In this document: in pieces, positions 1-8,374 of the stretch
Layout: each line of letters starts with the position of its first letter
Numbering within the stretch: the stretch's first letter is position 1
Source of the DNA: an uncultured Oscillospiraceae bacterium
GTDB lineage: Bacteria; Bacillota; Clostridia; Oscillospirales; Oscillospiraceae
Direction of reading: 5' to 3'
Assembly (NCBI GenBank): GCA_947632175.1
Contig: CANROC010000002.1
Span: 203,541-267,540, forward strand
DNA length: 64,000 nucleotides
Program-made: the position numbers and the translations under genes
Notes under the pieces: generated by a model
What the model was told of the DNA's origin: nothing
The model's input: only the letters and a program-made list of their open reading frames with translations
Databases searched by the model: none

Positions 1-146
1 AGGGGGCTGTGGTAGAAAAGGATGTCCGGCCCGTGCAGACCGATGTCGTAGAGCTCCCGAAAGGCTAAAATCTCCTCCCGCGTCTGCCGCGGAAGCTCCC
101 GGAGCACCTCGTCCGCGAACCGCTTGTGCGCATACGCGCAGGGCAT
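1..146 (-). CDS. Zinc-dependent phospholipase C-like protein (N-terminal fragment, cut by window edge)
   Basis: The first 48 residues are visible and the rest lies beyond the left edge. The N-terminus has the pattern of the clostridial zinc-dependent phospholipase C-like family: an early Tyr-Ala-His, then a segment reading LYDIGLHGPDILFYHSP, which is characteristic of these proteins. The ATG at 146 has a strong AGGAGGTGAG ribosome site just upstream. Family members are metal-dependent hydrolases whose substrate is usually unknown. A second protein of the same broad fold is encoded at 51143-51775. Confidence 0.7.
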   Translation of the reverse strand, partial: MPCAYAHKRFADEVLRELPRQTREEILAFRELYDIGLHGPDILFYHSP

Positions 147-226
147 GCGCTCACCTCCTTTCTGTTGATCGGATGTGGACAAGTTACTTTTATAATTTTA
201 AGTTAAACACTTTTGTTGTCCTTTCT

Positions 227-1603
227 TTATCCGGTTATTTCTCCACCAACATATTTCCATTTACCATTTATGTTTGCATAGAATGGAAGATTTTCATTGT
301 AGTCTTTTGTTGTTGTCATATATGAGTAATTGTTACTTATAATAAGATTGACTAATGACCATTCTCTTGTAGTATGTATTTCTGGGTTTTTTGTAATTCC
401 ATACTTTGAATAAGATGTTGCATATGAAAATGGCTCTGTCTCACGTGCTGTATTACCACATATAGGTTTAAAATCTGGGTCTCCGCCACGATTTTCTCCA
501 CCACGATTTCCGCTTTCTATTTCACCTGGTTCTAAATAATATGTTTTTATACCATACTTTTGTAGATAAGGCTCATTTATTGTGTTTGTCCAAATGTCTA
601 CATCTTGGAATAAGCCTAAAACTTCATCTCTTTTTCCTGACTTTTCTACAAGAATTGTAGCTGTGATTGTTATGGCTTTACCATCTGACTTTCTTATGAC
701 TATATCCCCTGGTCTTGGGGTTACATGCTCTTCACCCTCTTTGAATGTGATAGGCGCTCTTGACATATCTGCTTGGTATTTATTCTCATACACTATACCT
801 GTAAATGACTTACTTGAATCATTAGCGTACATGACATTTAGATAGTCATTGACATTGTAAGTTGAACTGACTGTTCCATTGTAGGCTGGGCAGAACGTGA
901 ATAAATTGTTTTCAAGCATCCATGTTCCCATATTTGTAAAAGAGAAAACCATATCCTGGGCTTGCGCCTCGCCGCCGGCAGGGGCGTCGCCGCCCTCCGC
1001 CTTGCCGATGAGCCGGTAGATGACCGTGGAGCCCTCCGCCCTCGTCATGGTGTTCGCCGGGTGGAAATGGCCCTCCGCCGTGTCGCCCGTCAGGATCTTC
1101 CCCTCATAGGCCGCCAGCACGGACGGGGCGTATTTCGCCGAGACGTCCTGGTAGTCCGGGATCCTCGACGGATCCGCCTGCCCGCACTCCACGCCCAGGT
1201 GGTCCGCCGCGTTCATGATGAGATACGCCATTTCCTCCCTGGAGCAGGGGGCCTCATAATCGTCAAAATCGCCGGCCTTCAGCACGCCGTCCCGCGTCGC
1301 CTGCGCCACCGGGCCCGCGTACCAGGTCTCTCCGGTGAACGTCTCGCCGGGATGGAGGTATCTCATGACGGCCACGATGAACTGGGCTCTCGTCATCGTA
1401 TCCTCCGGGCTGAAGGTCCCCACGCCGTTCACGACCTCCGACGTGCCCACAAAGATGCCCCTCCCGGCCATATCCATGACCGCGTCATAATACCAGTCGC
1501 CCTTGTTGACGTCCGAGAACCTCACGCCCCCGTCCGCCAACGCCGAAACCCCGACCCCCACAGCCAAAACAGCCGCCAGGAGGAGAGAAACGATCTTCTT
1601 CGT
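227..1603 (-). CDS. SLH-domain surface protein with AT-rich C-terminal region; apparent ACG start
   Basis: This is a secreted, wall-anchored protein. It starts with a signal peptide (KKIVSLLLAAVLAVG, ending near SALA), followed by three S-layer homology repeats (FSDVNKGDWYYDAV, then YAGPVAQATRDGVL, then YQDVSAKYAPSVLAAY). About 230 residues of unrecognised sequence follow. SLH repeats bind secondary cell-wall polymers, so the C-terminal part should be displayed outside. No ATG, GTG or TTG fits between the promoter at 1640-1668 and the signal peptide. The natural start position, just before KKIV and five bases after GCGAGGGG, is an ACG codon at 1601-1603. The last 720 bases are markedly AT-rich while the SLH half is GC-rich, which suggests a swapped C-terminal module. 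Confidence 0.75.
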   Translation of the reverse strand, partial: TKKIVSLLLAAVLAVGVGVSALADGGVRFSDVNKGDWYYDAVMDMAGRGIFVGTSEVVNGVGTFSPEDTMTRAQFIVAVMRYLHPGETFTGETWYAGPVAQATRDGVLKAGDFDDYEAPCSREEMAYLIMNAADHLGVECGQADPSRIPDYQDVSAKYAPSVLAAYEGKILTGDTAEGHFHPANTMTRAEGSTVIYRLIGKAEGGDAPAGGEAQAQDMVFSFTNMGTWMLENNLFTFCPAYNGTVSSTYNVNDYLNVMYANDSSKSFTGIVYENKYQADMSRAPITFKEGEEHVTPRPGDIVIRKSDGKAITITATILVEKSGKRDEVLGLFQDVDIWTNTINEPYLQKYGIKTYYLEPGEIESGNRGGENRGGDPDFKPICGNTARETEPFSYATSYSKYGITKNPEIHTTREWSLVNLIISNNYSYMTTTKDYNENLPFYANINGKWKYVGGEITG

Positions 1604-1639
1604 AGAAACCCCTCGCTTTCCGGTTTTTATGTCATTCTT

Positions 1640-1668
1640 ATCATATACCCTTTTCCCCAACAAGTCAA
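1640..1668 (-). promoter_or_regulatory. Sigma-A promoter for the SLH protein
   Basis: The minus strand reads TTGACT, a 17-bp spacer, then TATGAT. It lies about 35 bases upstream of the proposed start, so in-frame start codons further upstream (the long reading frame opens at 1729) cannot be used by this transcript. Confidence 0.8.
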
Positions 1669-1727
1669 GCCTGACCGCGGGGCGGAGCCTCGGCGGGTGC
1701 GGGTCGTCGGGACCGGTCGGGCAACCC

Positions 1728-2548
1728 ACGTTCGCTTCCCCCCTGCCCCCCTCCTACGAGGAGGGGGCGAAAAAGGTTGCGCCTGCGGCGCAGGCTCGAT
1801 TTCTTGCGCCGGAGGCGCAATGGAATATAAGCGCGGCGAAGCCGCAACCTTATTCCCCTTGACCCCTTTTTCGGAAAAAGGGGTGCCGCCGCAGCGGCGG
1901 GGTATTCGAGCCCGTGGAGCGTAACTGGGGCTTCCGGTGAACAAGACTTACAGCGTGCGGGCCGCCAGGAGTGGCGGCCCCTACATGGTGTGTTGTCGGA
2001 ACTGGTCCGAAAAATCGCAACCGCCCCCGTCTTAGTGCCCCCTCCTCGTAGGAGGGGGGCAGGGGGGTAGCGAACGTAGGATAACAGAGCGGTTCCGATA
2101 AACCAAATCCGCCCCAATATTGCCGTAGGGGCCGCCACTCCTGGCGGCCCGCGTTTCGACAACCACCAATGTCGGTTGAATGGGATTACATTTCATTTTT
2201 TCCCGTAGGGGCAGACCCATGTGTCCGCCCGTGCGGGGTTGCGTGATGGGAACGGTTACGATAAAATCGTACATATCGGTTATCGGGGGCAAGGGCCGCC
2301 GTGGGCGGCGGCCCGTACGGCGGTGATTGGGACGTGTCAATAATCGATGGGCGGGTCGCCAAGACGGCGACCCCTACGGCGGATTTCGCAGGCCGGTGGC
2401 GCGGCGGCGGGGGCGGGCGGGTGGGAAATATAAGAATGCGGCGAAGCCGCAAACCTTTTGCCCGCCGCCGCGGCCCTTTCGCCTCGCTGCGCTCGGCGCC
2501 TCCCCCCAGGGGGGAGGTTAAAAATAATTCTACTTTACTAAAAAATAC
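1728..2548. repeat. Intergenic mosaic of palindromic repeats
   Basis: This gene-free stretch is built from repeated modules. One 41-bp module (TTCGCTTCCCCCCTGCCCCC followed by a TCCTACGAGGA hairpin) occurs at 1728-1768 and, inverted with few differences, at 2037-2077; a third copy is at 53414-53451. Between the copies are short palindromes such as GCGGCGAAGCCGC and GCGCCGGAGGCGC. From about 2140 to 2385 the sequence resembles 45635-45846, including the TGTCCGCCCGTG and CGGTTATCGGGGGCAAGGGC words. I see no credible coding sequence; the reading frames here are low-complexity Arg/Pro/Gly shadows. Confidence 0.75.
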
Positions 2549-2577
2549 TTGACAATTTGCTTAATATGTGGTATAAT
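2549..2577 (+). promoter_or_regulatory. Orphan consensus promoter at the end of a repeat block
   Basis: TTGACA, a 17-bp spacer and TATAAT, all consensus, point rightward. The only gene downstream is the convergent lipid kinase gene, whose stop codon is at 2601, so transcription would be antisense to it. The promoter and its flanks closely match 53588-53616, which also follows a repeat block. Confidence 0.75.
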
Positions 2578-2600
2578 ACGCTTTGGTGGAAAGGGCGGGG

Positions 2601-3482
2601 TTATTTCATCAGGATGCTCACGGCGCCGGGGAGGACGCGGATGTCGGCGGCGCCGGGCCAGTCGGCGCGCTCGCCGTCCAGGGTCCAGGGCTCTTGGTCG
2701 GGGGAGGTGATCTTCAGGGACGGGGCGGAGAGGAAGGTCATGCCCTCGGCCTCTAAGGTGGCGGTGCGCAGGGCCTTCACGTAGCCGTGGAGCTGCAGGG
2801 GCGTCTTCTCCTTCTCCACCAGCAAAAGCTCGAAGAGCCCGTCGGAGAGGCTGACCTGGTTTTCGCTGAGGGACACCACGCCCCCCAGCTTCCGGGAGTT
2901 GGACACCACACAGGCCAGATACTCCCCCTCAAAGACCCGGTCCCCCACCTCGACCCGCAGGGGGATGGGGTGGACGGTGGGGACCTCCCGGATGCCCTCC
3001 AGGACGTAGGCCAGGAAGCCCAGGGTATTCTTCATGTTCTGGGGCGTCTCATAGCAGGTGCGGGAGAAGATGCCCAAAAGCCCCACGTCCAGAAAGGCGC
3101 GGCCGTTGAAAAGCCCCACATCCACCGGGGTGGGCGTCCCCTCCAGCAGGTTATCCAGGGCCCCGTCGATGGTGTCCGGGATGCCCAGGGAGCCGGCGAA
3201 GTCGTTGGTGGAGCCCAGGGGGATGTAGCCGATGGGGATGTCCAGGCCCGCCTCCACAAGGCCGCTGATGACCTCGTTGAGGGTGCCGTCCCCGCCGGTG
3301 CAGGCGAGGAGGTCGTACCCCTCCGCCCCGGCGGCGAGCTCGGTGGCGTGGCCGCGATGGGCCGTCAGGGCCACGGTGGGGAGGAAGCCCGCCTCGTTGA
3401 GCCTGTCCACGATGTGGAAGAGCTCCGTCTGTATTTTCTGCTTGCCCGACATGGGATTGGCGATCAGCAGTACCTTTTTCAT
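2601..3482 (-). CDS. Diacylglycerol kinase family lipid kinase (YegS/DgkB type)
   Basis: This is a 293-residue cytoplasmic or membrane-associated kinase that phosphorylates diacylglycerol or a related lipid, recycling lipid released by lipoteichoic-acid or phospholipid turnover. The N-terminus has ANPMSGK, the nucleotide-binding GGDGT is at residues 63-67, and the PLGSTNDFA motif is at about 88-96; these define the family. The ATG at 3482 has GGAGG nine bases upstream and overlaps the GNAT stop codon as ATGA, so translation is coupled. It is the last gene of the leftward hprK operon. The exact lipid substrate cannot be read from sequence. Confidence 0.9.
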   Translation of the reverse strand: MKKVLLIANPMSGKQKIQTELFHIVDRLNEAGFLPTVALTAHRGHATELAAGAEGYDLLACTGGDGTLNEVISGLVEAGLDIPIGYIPLGSTNDFAGSLGIPDTIDGALDNLLEGTPTPVDVGLFNGRAFLDVGLLGIFSRTCYETPQNMKNTLGFLAYVLEGIREVPTVHPIPLRVEVGDRVFEGEYLACVVSNSRKLGGVVSLSENQVSLSDGLFELLLVEKEKTPLQLHGYVKALRTATLEAEGMTFLSAPSLKITSPDQEPWTLDGERADWPGAADIRVLPGAVSILMK

Positions 3483-3967
3483 GTCAAAATGTCCTCCATA
3501 CCTGTTTTGTAGGGCCTCATGCCCATCTTTTCGTAAAACGCCCTGGCCCCGGGATTGCACTCCCAGACGTTCAGGGTCAGGTTGTGGCAGCCGATTTTAA
3601 GCGCGTATGCCCGGACGTGCTCGTAGAGCGCCCGGCCGATGCCCCGCCCCCGGGCGTGGTCGAAAACGCAGATGTCGTCCACGTAAAGGGTGCGGATGGG
3701 GGTCATCACGTTGTCCCCGGCGTGGTCCTCCAGGAGGCAGAAGGCGTAGCCCAGGACGCCGTCCTCGGCGCTGTCGTAGACGAAGATGGGGCGGCGGTCG
3801 TCCGCCAGCATGGCCAGAAGCTGGCTGTCGTTGTATTTCCGGCCGCCGTTTTTGAAGAGGTCGGGCCGGCCCTCATGGTGGACCAGCTCCACCTGCTCCA
3901 AAAGGGCCCCGAGGGCGGGGAGGTCCCGCGCCTGCGCCCTGCGGATGGCCGCGTTTTGTTCCGTCAA
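3479..3967 (-). CDS. GNAT family N-acetyltransferase
   Basis: This 162-residue protein has the complete GNAT fold, with the acetyl-CoA pyrophosphate loop RGRGIG at residues 106-111, preceded by the strand YVDDICVF and followed by NVWECNPGARAFYEKMGM, the usual C-terminal half. Translation appears to start at a TTG at 3967. It lies between dnaE and the lipid kinase in the same operon and overlaps the kinase start by 4 bp. Its acceptor substrate is unknown; nothing in the neighbours predicts it. Confidence 0.85.
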   Translation of the reverse strand: MTEQNAAIRRAQARDLPALGALLEQVELVHHEGRPDLFKNGGRKYNDSQLLAMLADDRRPIFVYDSAEDGVLGYAFCLLEDHAGDNVMTPIRTLYVDDICVFDHARGRGIGRALYEHVRAYALKIGCHNLTLNVWECNPGARAFYEKMGMRPYKTGMEDILT

Positions 3968-3980
3968 GATGCTTCTCCTC

Positions 3981-6900
3981 TCATTTGACCACCACGTTCT
4001 CCTCCCCCAGAAGCTCCCGGAGCTCCTGCACCAGCGCCGGATGGATGACGCAGGGCGCGCCCTGGCGCAGTCTGCTGTCCTCGAAGTAGAGAATGAGCTG
4101 CTGGTCTCCGGGGAACATGTTGAGGACGAGCCTGATGCGTTTGTAAGCGGCGCTTTCCTTACTCTTGAGCCTTGCGTAGAGCTTGGTGGGCTCGGTTTTG
4201 GGCCTCTCCGGCTCCCGGCGGTTGTCCGTCAGGGGGCGCAGGAAGTTGATCACCGCCTGGGGGGCCTTCTCGTCCCGGACAGACAGCCGTCCGGCGACGC
4301 TCACCAGCTCCCCGGCCCGCATATAGCCGCCGGAGACGTCCAGCACACGCTGGAAGGCCAGAAGCTCCATGTCGCCGGTGCCGTCGTCCAAGGTGACGTA
4401 GGCCATGAGGCCGCCGTTTTTCGTGGCCTTGGTCTTCACCGCCGTGATCACGCCGCACAGGGTGATCTCCTGGTCGTCGTGGAAGCGGTGTGTTTCCCGC
4501 TCCTCGCTGTAATCGTTCTCGATGGCGCCGATGCTGACGGCGCCCAGGCGCCGCGCCGTCTCCCGCCAGCCGTCCATGGGGTGACCGGAGAGGTAGAGGC
4601 CCGTGACCTCCCGCTCCATGGCCATGCGCTCCATGGGGGAATACTCCTCCACGTCGGGTAGCTCCACCCGGCTCCGGGGGATCTCCTCCTCGGCGGTCAT
4701 GCCGAAGAGGTCCATCTGCCCCTCCACGTTCTTCCGGCGGCGGTCGGCGATCTCGTCCAGCACCAGGCCCACGCCCTCCATGAGCTGGCGGCGCTTGAGG
4801 CCCATGGAGTCGAAGGCCCCGGCCTTGATGAGGCTCTCCAGCGCCCGCCGGTTCATATCCGGCCCGAAGGCCCGCTCGCAAAAATCGGTGAAGGAGGTGA
4901 AAGGACCGTTGGCCTGCCGCTCGGCCATGACGCTCTCGATGAACTTCGAGCCGATGTTTTTCACCGCCACAAGGCCGTAGCGGATGTTGTCCCCCTCCAC
5001 GCTGAAGCGGTTGGCGGATCGGTTCACGTCCGGCGGCAGGAGCTTGATGCCCAAAGCCGCGCACTCGGCGGTGTACTCCGCCACTTTCTCGGCGTAGCCC
5101 AGCACCGAGGTCATCAGCGCCGCCATATACTCCCGGGGGTAGTGGCACTTGAGGTACGCCGTCTCGTAGGCCACCACGGCGTAGCTCACCGCGTGGGCCT
5201 TGTTGAAGGCGTAGTTGGCAAAATCGGTGATCTCGTCGTAGATGGACCCGGCCACGTCCTCGGGCACGCCGTTTTTCACGCAGCCGTGGATGCCCCGCTC
5301 CTCGTCGCCGAAGATGAAGGTCTGGCGCTCCTTTTGGATCTCCGCCATTTTCTTTTTGGACATGGCCCGCCTTATCATGTCCGCCTGACCCAGGGAGAAG
5401 CCGGCGAGGCGGCGGAAGATCTCGATGACCTGCTCCTGGTAGACGATACAGCCATAGGTGACGTTCAGGATGGGCTCCAGGAGGGGGTGCTTGTAGCGGA
5501 TCTTGTCCGGGTTGGCGCTGGCCTCCAGGAAGCGGGGGATGGAGTCCATGGGGCCGGGGCGGTAGAGGGCGATGACGGCGGTGATGTCCTCGATGCTCTT
5601 GGCCTTCATGCCCACGCACACGCCGGTCATGCCGGCCGATTCCAGCTGGAAGACGCCGGAGGTCTTGCCGGCGGCCAGCATGTCGTAGGTCTCCTTATCG
5701 TCGTCGGGGATGGCGGAGATGTCGAAGTCCGGGACCTTTTTGCGGATGTCGCGCACCGCGTCGTCGATGACGGTGAGGTTCCGAAGGCCTAAAAAGTCCA
5801 TCTTCAAAAGTCCCAGGTGCTCGATGGTGGTCATGGTGTACTGGGTGGCGATGGTGTTGTCCTTCTTGCTGAGGGTCAGGGGGACGTAGGTGTGTACCGG
5901 GTTGCGGGTGATCACCACACCGGCGGCGTGGGTGCCGGAGTCCTTGGGCATATCCTCCAGCGCGAGAGCGGTGTTGATGACCTGCTCGAACCGGGGGTCC
6001 TCCGCCATCTTGTCCCGCAGCTGCTGTGAGACGCGGATGGCGTCGGAGAGGGTGATGCGGAAGTCGTCCGGCAGGGTCTTGGCCAGCTCGTTCTCCTCGG
6101 CGAAGGTGAGGCCCAGGACCTTGGAGACGCTGCGCACGGCGTTCTTGGCCTTCAACGTGTTGAAGGTGACGATCTGGGCCACGTGGTCCGCGCCGTACTT
6201 GCGCTTGACGTAGTCCACCACCTCCCCCCGGCGGCGCTCGCAGAAGTCCATGTCGATATCCGGCATGGAGACGCGCTCCGGGTTCAGAAAGCGCTCAAAA
6301 TAGAGGCTGTATTTGATGGGGTCGATGTCGGTGATGCGCAGGCAGTAGCTCACCACGCTCCCGGCGGCGCTCCCCCGCCCAGGCCCCACGGGGATGCCGT
6401 TGCGCTTGGCGTACATGACAAAGTCCTGGACGATGAGGAAGTAGTCGGTGAAGCCCATGCGGTCGATCATGTCGAGCTCATAGCGCAGCTGCTTTTCCAC
6501 CTCGGGGGCATGGGGATAGCGCTGGGCGAAGCCCTCGTAGCAGAGCTTTTCCAGATATGCCTTGGCCGTGTACCCCTCCGGGACCTTAAATTCCGGCAGG
6601 TGGTAGTGGCCGAACTCGAACTCCACGTTGCACATGTCCGCGATGACGTTGGTGTTCTCCGCCGCCTCGGGGAGGTCCGGGTAGAGGGCGCGCATCTCCT
6701 CCTCGCTCTTGAGGTAGAGGCTGTCGCTCTCGAATTTCATGCGGTTTTCGTCGGAGAGGGTCTTGCCTGTCTGGATGCACATCAGCACGTCCTGGGCGTA
6801 GGCGTCCTCCCGCCGGAGGTAGTGGACGTCGTTGGTGAGCACCAGGGGGATACCTGTCTCCTGATGGAGCCGCCGGAGGCCCTGGGCGGCGCGGCGCTCC

Positions 6901-7442
6901 TCGGCGATGCCGTGGTCCTGGAGCTCCAGGTAGTAGTTGCCCTCGCCGAAGATGCTCTGAAACTCCAGGGCCGTCTTTTTGGCCTCGTCGTAGCGGTCGT
7001 GGAGCAGAAGCTGGGGCACCTGCCCCTGGACGCAGGCGGAGAGGGCGACGAGCCCCTCGGCGTGGGCCCGGAGGAGGTCCATGTCGATCCGGGGCTTCAT
7101 GTAAAAGCCCTCCACAAAGCCCATGGAGACGAGATAGCAGAGGTTCTTATACCCCGTCTCGTTCTTGCAAAGCAGGATGAGGTGGTAGCGCACCGAGTCC
7201 TCCCCGTGCTCCTTGTCAAAGCGGGTGCGGGGGGCCACGTAGACCTCACAGCCGATGATGGGCTTGATGCCCTCGGCTAAGCACGCCTCGTAGAAGGCCA
7301 CGGCCCCGTACATGACCCCGTGGTCCGTGACGGCCAGTGCCGTCTGGCCCAGCTCCTTGGCGCGTTTGGGAAGCTCCTTAATACGGCACGCCCCGTCCAG
7401 GAGGCTGTATTCGGAATGGACGTGCAGGTGGGTAAAGGCCAT
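3981..7442 (-). CDS. dnaE: DNA polymerase III subunit alpha (DnaE)
   Basis: This is a replicative polymerase of 1153 residues, full length for DnaE. It opens with the PHP domain (FTHLHVHSEYSLLDG), whose His and Asp ligands appear intact. It then has the GRGSAAGS loop, the palm motif PDIDMDF with the catalytic aspartates near residue 400, the finger region with YQEQVIEI, helix-hairpin-helix sequence, and an OB-fold (ITLCGVITAVKTK) near the C-terminus. Low-GC Gram-positives usually also carry PolC; in that setting DnaE extends primers on the lagging strand. The ATG at 7442 has AAAGGAGG upstream, 24 bp after whiA. Confidence 0.97.
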   Translation of the reverse strand: MAFTHLHVHSEYSLLDGACRIKELPKRAKELGQTALAVTDHGVMYGAVAFYEACLAEGIKPIIGCEVYVAPRTRFDKEHGEDSVRYHLILLCKNETGYKNLCYLVSMGFVEGFYMKPRIDMDLLRAHAEGLVALSACVQGQVPQLLLHDRYDEAKKTALEFQSIFGEGNYYLELQDHGIAEERRAAQGLRRLHQETGIPLVLTNDVHYLRREDAYAQDVLMCIQTGKTLSDENRMKFESDSLYLKSEEEMRALYPDLPEAAENTNVIADMCNVEFEFGHYHLPEFKVPEGYTAKAYLEKLCYEGFAQRYPHAPEVEKQLRYELDMIDRMGFTDYFLIVQDFVMYAKRNGIPVGPGRGSAAGSVVSYCLRITDIDPIKYSLYFERFLNPERVSMPDIDMDFCERRRGEVVDYVKRKYGADHVAQIVTFNTLKAKNAVRSVSKVLGLTFAEENELAKTLPDDFRITLSDAIRVSQQLRDKMAEDPRFEQVINTALALEDMPKDSGTHAAGVVITRNPVHTYVPLTLSKKDNTIATQYTMTTIEHLGLLKMDFLGLRNLTVIDDAVRDIRKKVPDFDISAIPDDDKETYDMLAAGKTSGVFQLESAGMTGVCVGMKAKSIEDITAVIALYRPGPMDSIPRFLEASANPDKIRYKHPLLEPILNVTYGCIVYQEQVIEIFRRLAGFSLGQADMIRRAMSKKKMAEIQKERQTFIFGDEERGIHGCVKNGVPEDVAGSIYDEITDFANYAFNKAHAVSYAVVAYETAYLKCHYPREYMAALMTSVLGYAEKVAEYTAECAALGIKLLPPDVNRSANRFSVEGDNIRYGLVAVKNIGSKFIESVMAERQANGPFTSFTDFCERAFGPDMNRRALESLIKAGAFDSMGLKRRQLMEGVGLVLDEIADRRRKNVEGQMDLFGMTAEEEIPRSRVELPDVEEYSPMERMAMEREVTGLYLSGHPMDGWRETARRLGAVSIGAIENDYSEERETHRFHDDQEITLCGVITAVKTKATKNGGLMAYVTLDDGTGDMELLAFQRVLDVSGGYMRAGELVSVAGRLSVRDEKAPQAVINFLRPLTDNRREPERPKTEPTKLYARLKSKESAAYKRIRLVLNMFPGDQQLILYFEDSRLRQGAPCVIHPALVQELRELLGEENVVVK

Positions 7443-7466
7443 AGGTTTGCCTCCTTTCGGCAGCGG

Positions 7467-8360
7467 TCAGTTGAGCGCCCGCGCGATCTCGGAGAGCTTG
7501 CGCAGGCGGTGGTTGAGGCCGGATTTCGTAAGGCCGGCAAGGTCGGCAAGCTCGGAAAGGGCAAGCTCGGGGTTTTCCTCCCGAAGCCGCGCCGCCTCCC
7601 GGAGCTTATCCGAAAGGGAGCTCAGAATGCCGCTGTCCCGGAGCTTTTTGATGTCCACCAGCACCTGGGCGCTGGCCTCCACGGACTTGGCGACGTTGGC
7701 GGTGTCACAGTTGACCTTGCGGTTGACGAGATTGGTCATGTCCTTCTCGATCTTGGCGGACATGACGCGCATGGCGGCCACGGGGGCCCCGGCGGTGGTG
7801 AGGATGTCCTCGATGAGGGCGCTTTGCTTGAAGTAGATGATATAGTTCCCGGCCCGCGCCACGGTCTTCGGCTCGAAGCCCATGTCGATGAAGAGGGCGG
7901 TGATCTGCCGGCTGACGGTGTAGTGGCCGGTGACCAGCTCCAGGTGGTAGCGCTTGGCGGGGTCCGTGACGCTCCCCCCGGCCAGGAACGCGCCCCGCAG
8001 GAAGCCGGCGCGGGACTCGTCGTCCTCCAAAAGGCCGAGGTTCACGTGGTGGGAGATGACGCCGGGTCCGTAGCCCAGGGCGTCCGCCACGGCGCGGATG
8101 CTCTCCGGACGGCGCATGAGGACGGTGCGCTTGCCCCCGGCGCTCACGCGGCTCACCTCGTCAAAGGAGACGCCGAAGGCCCGGAGAAAGAGCTTGGGAA
8201 GCCTTCCGGCGAAGGCCTCCGAGCCCGTCAAAAAGCGGATCTCCTCCCGGTCGAAGCGGTTGCAGAACAAAAGCGCCCCGTAACACTCGGCCATGGCCTG
8301 GGGGCGCTTTCCGATCTCCGTCCGGCAGAGCTCATTTTTCACATCAAAGGAAAAGGACAT
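7467..8360 (-). CDS. whiA: DNA-binding protein WhiA
   Basis: This 297-residue regulator has the WhiA layout: the conserved start MSFSFDVKNELCR, a LAGLIDADG-like domain with RGAFLAGGSV at residues 122-131, and a C-terminal helix-turn-helix (LSELADLAGLTKSGLNHRL). WhiA binds DNA and influences cell division and chromosome segregation in Firmicutes, and sporulation genes in actinobacteria. It follows rapZ by 14 bp. In Bacillus and many clostridia yvcK/glmR lies between rapZ and whiA, and it is missing here. Confidence 0.95.
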   Translation of the reverse strand: MSFSFDVKNELCRTEIGKRPQAMAECYGALLFCNRFDREEIRFLTGSEAFAGRLPKLFLRAFGVSFDEVSRVSAGGKRTVLMRRPESIRAVADALGYGPGVISHHVNLGLLEDDESRAGFLRGAFLAGGSVTDPAKRYHLELVTGHYTVSRQITALFIDMGFEPKTVARAGNYIIYFKQSALIEDILTTAGAPVAAMRVMSAKIEKDMTNLVNRKVNCDTANVAKSVEASAQVLVDIKKLRDSGILSSLSDKLREAARLREENPELALSELADLAGLTKSGLNHRLRKLSEIARALN

Positions 8361-8374
8361 AGTGGTTTCCTCAG

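Noticed and set aside
962..2162. Several overlapping open frames in the SLH gene and the repeat block
   Set aside because: They are Arg/Pro/Gly-rich, cross hairpin repeats, and lack ribosome sites.
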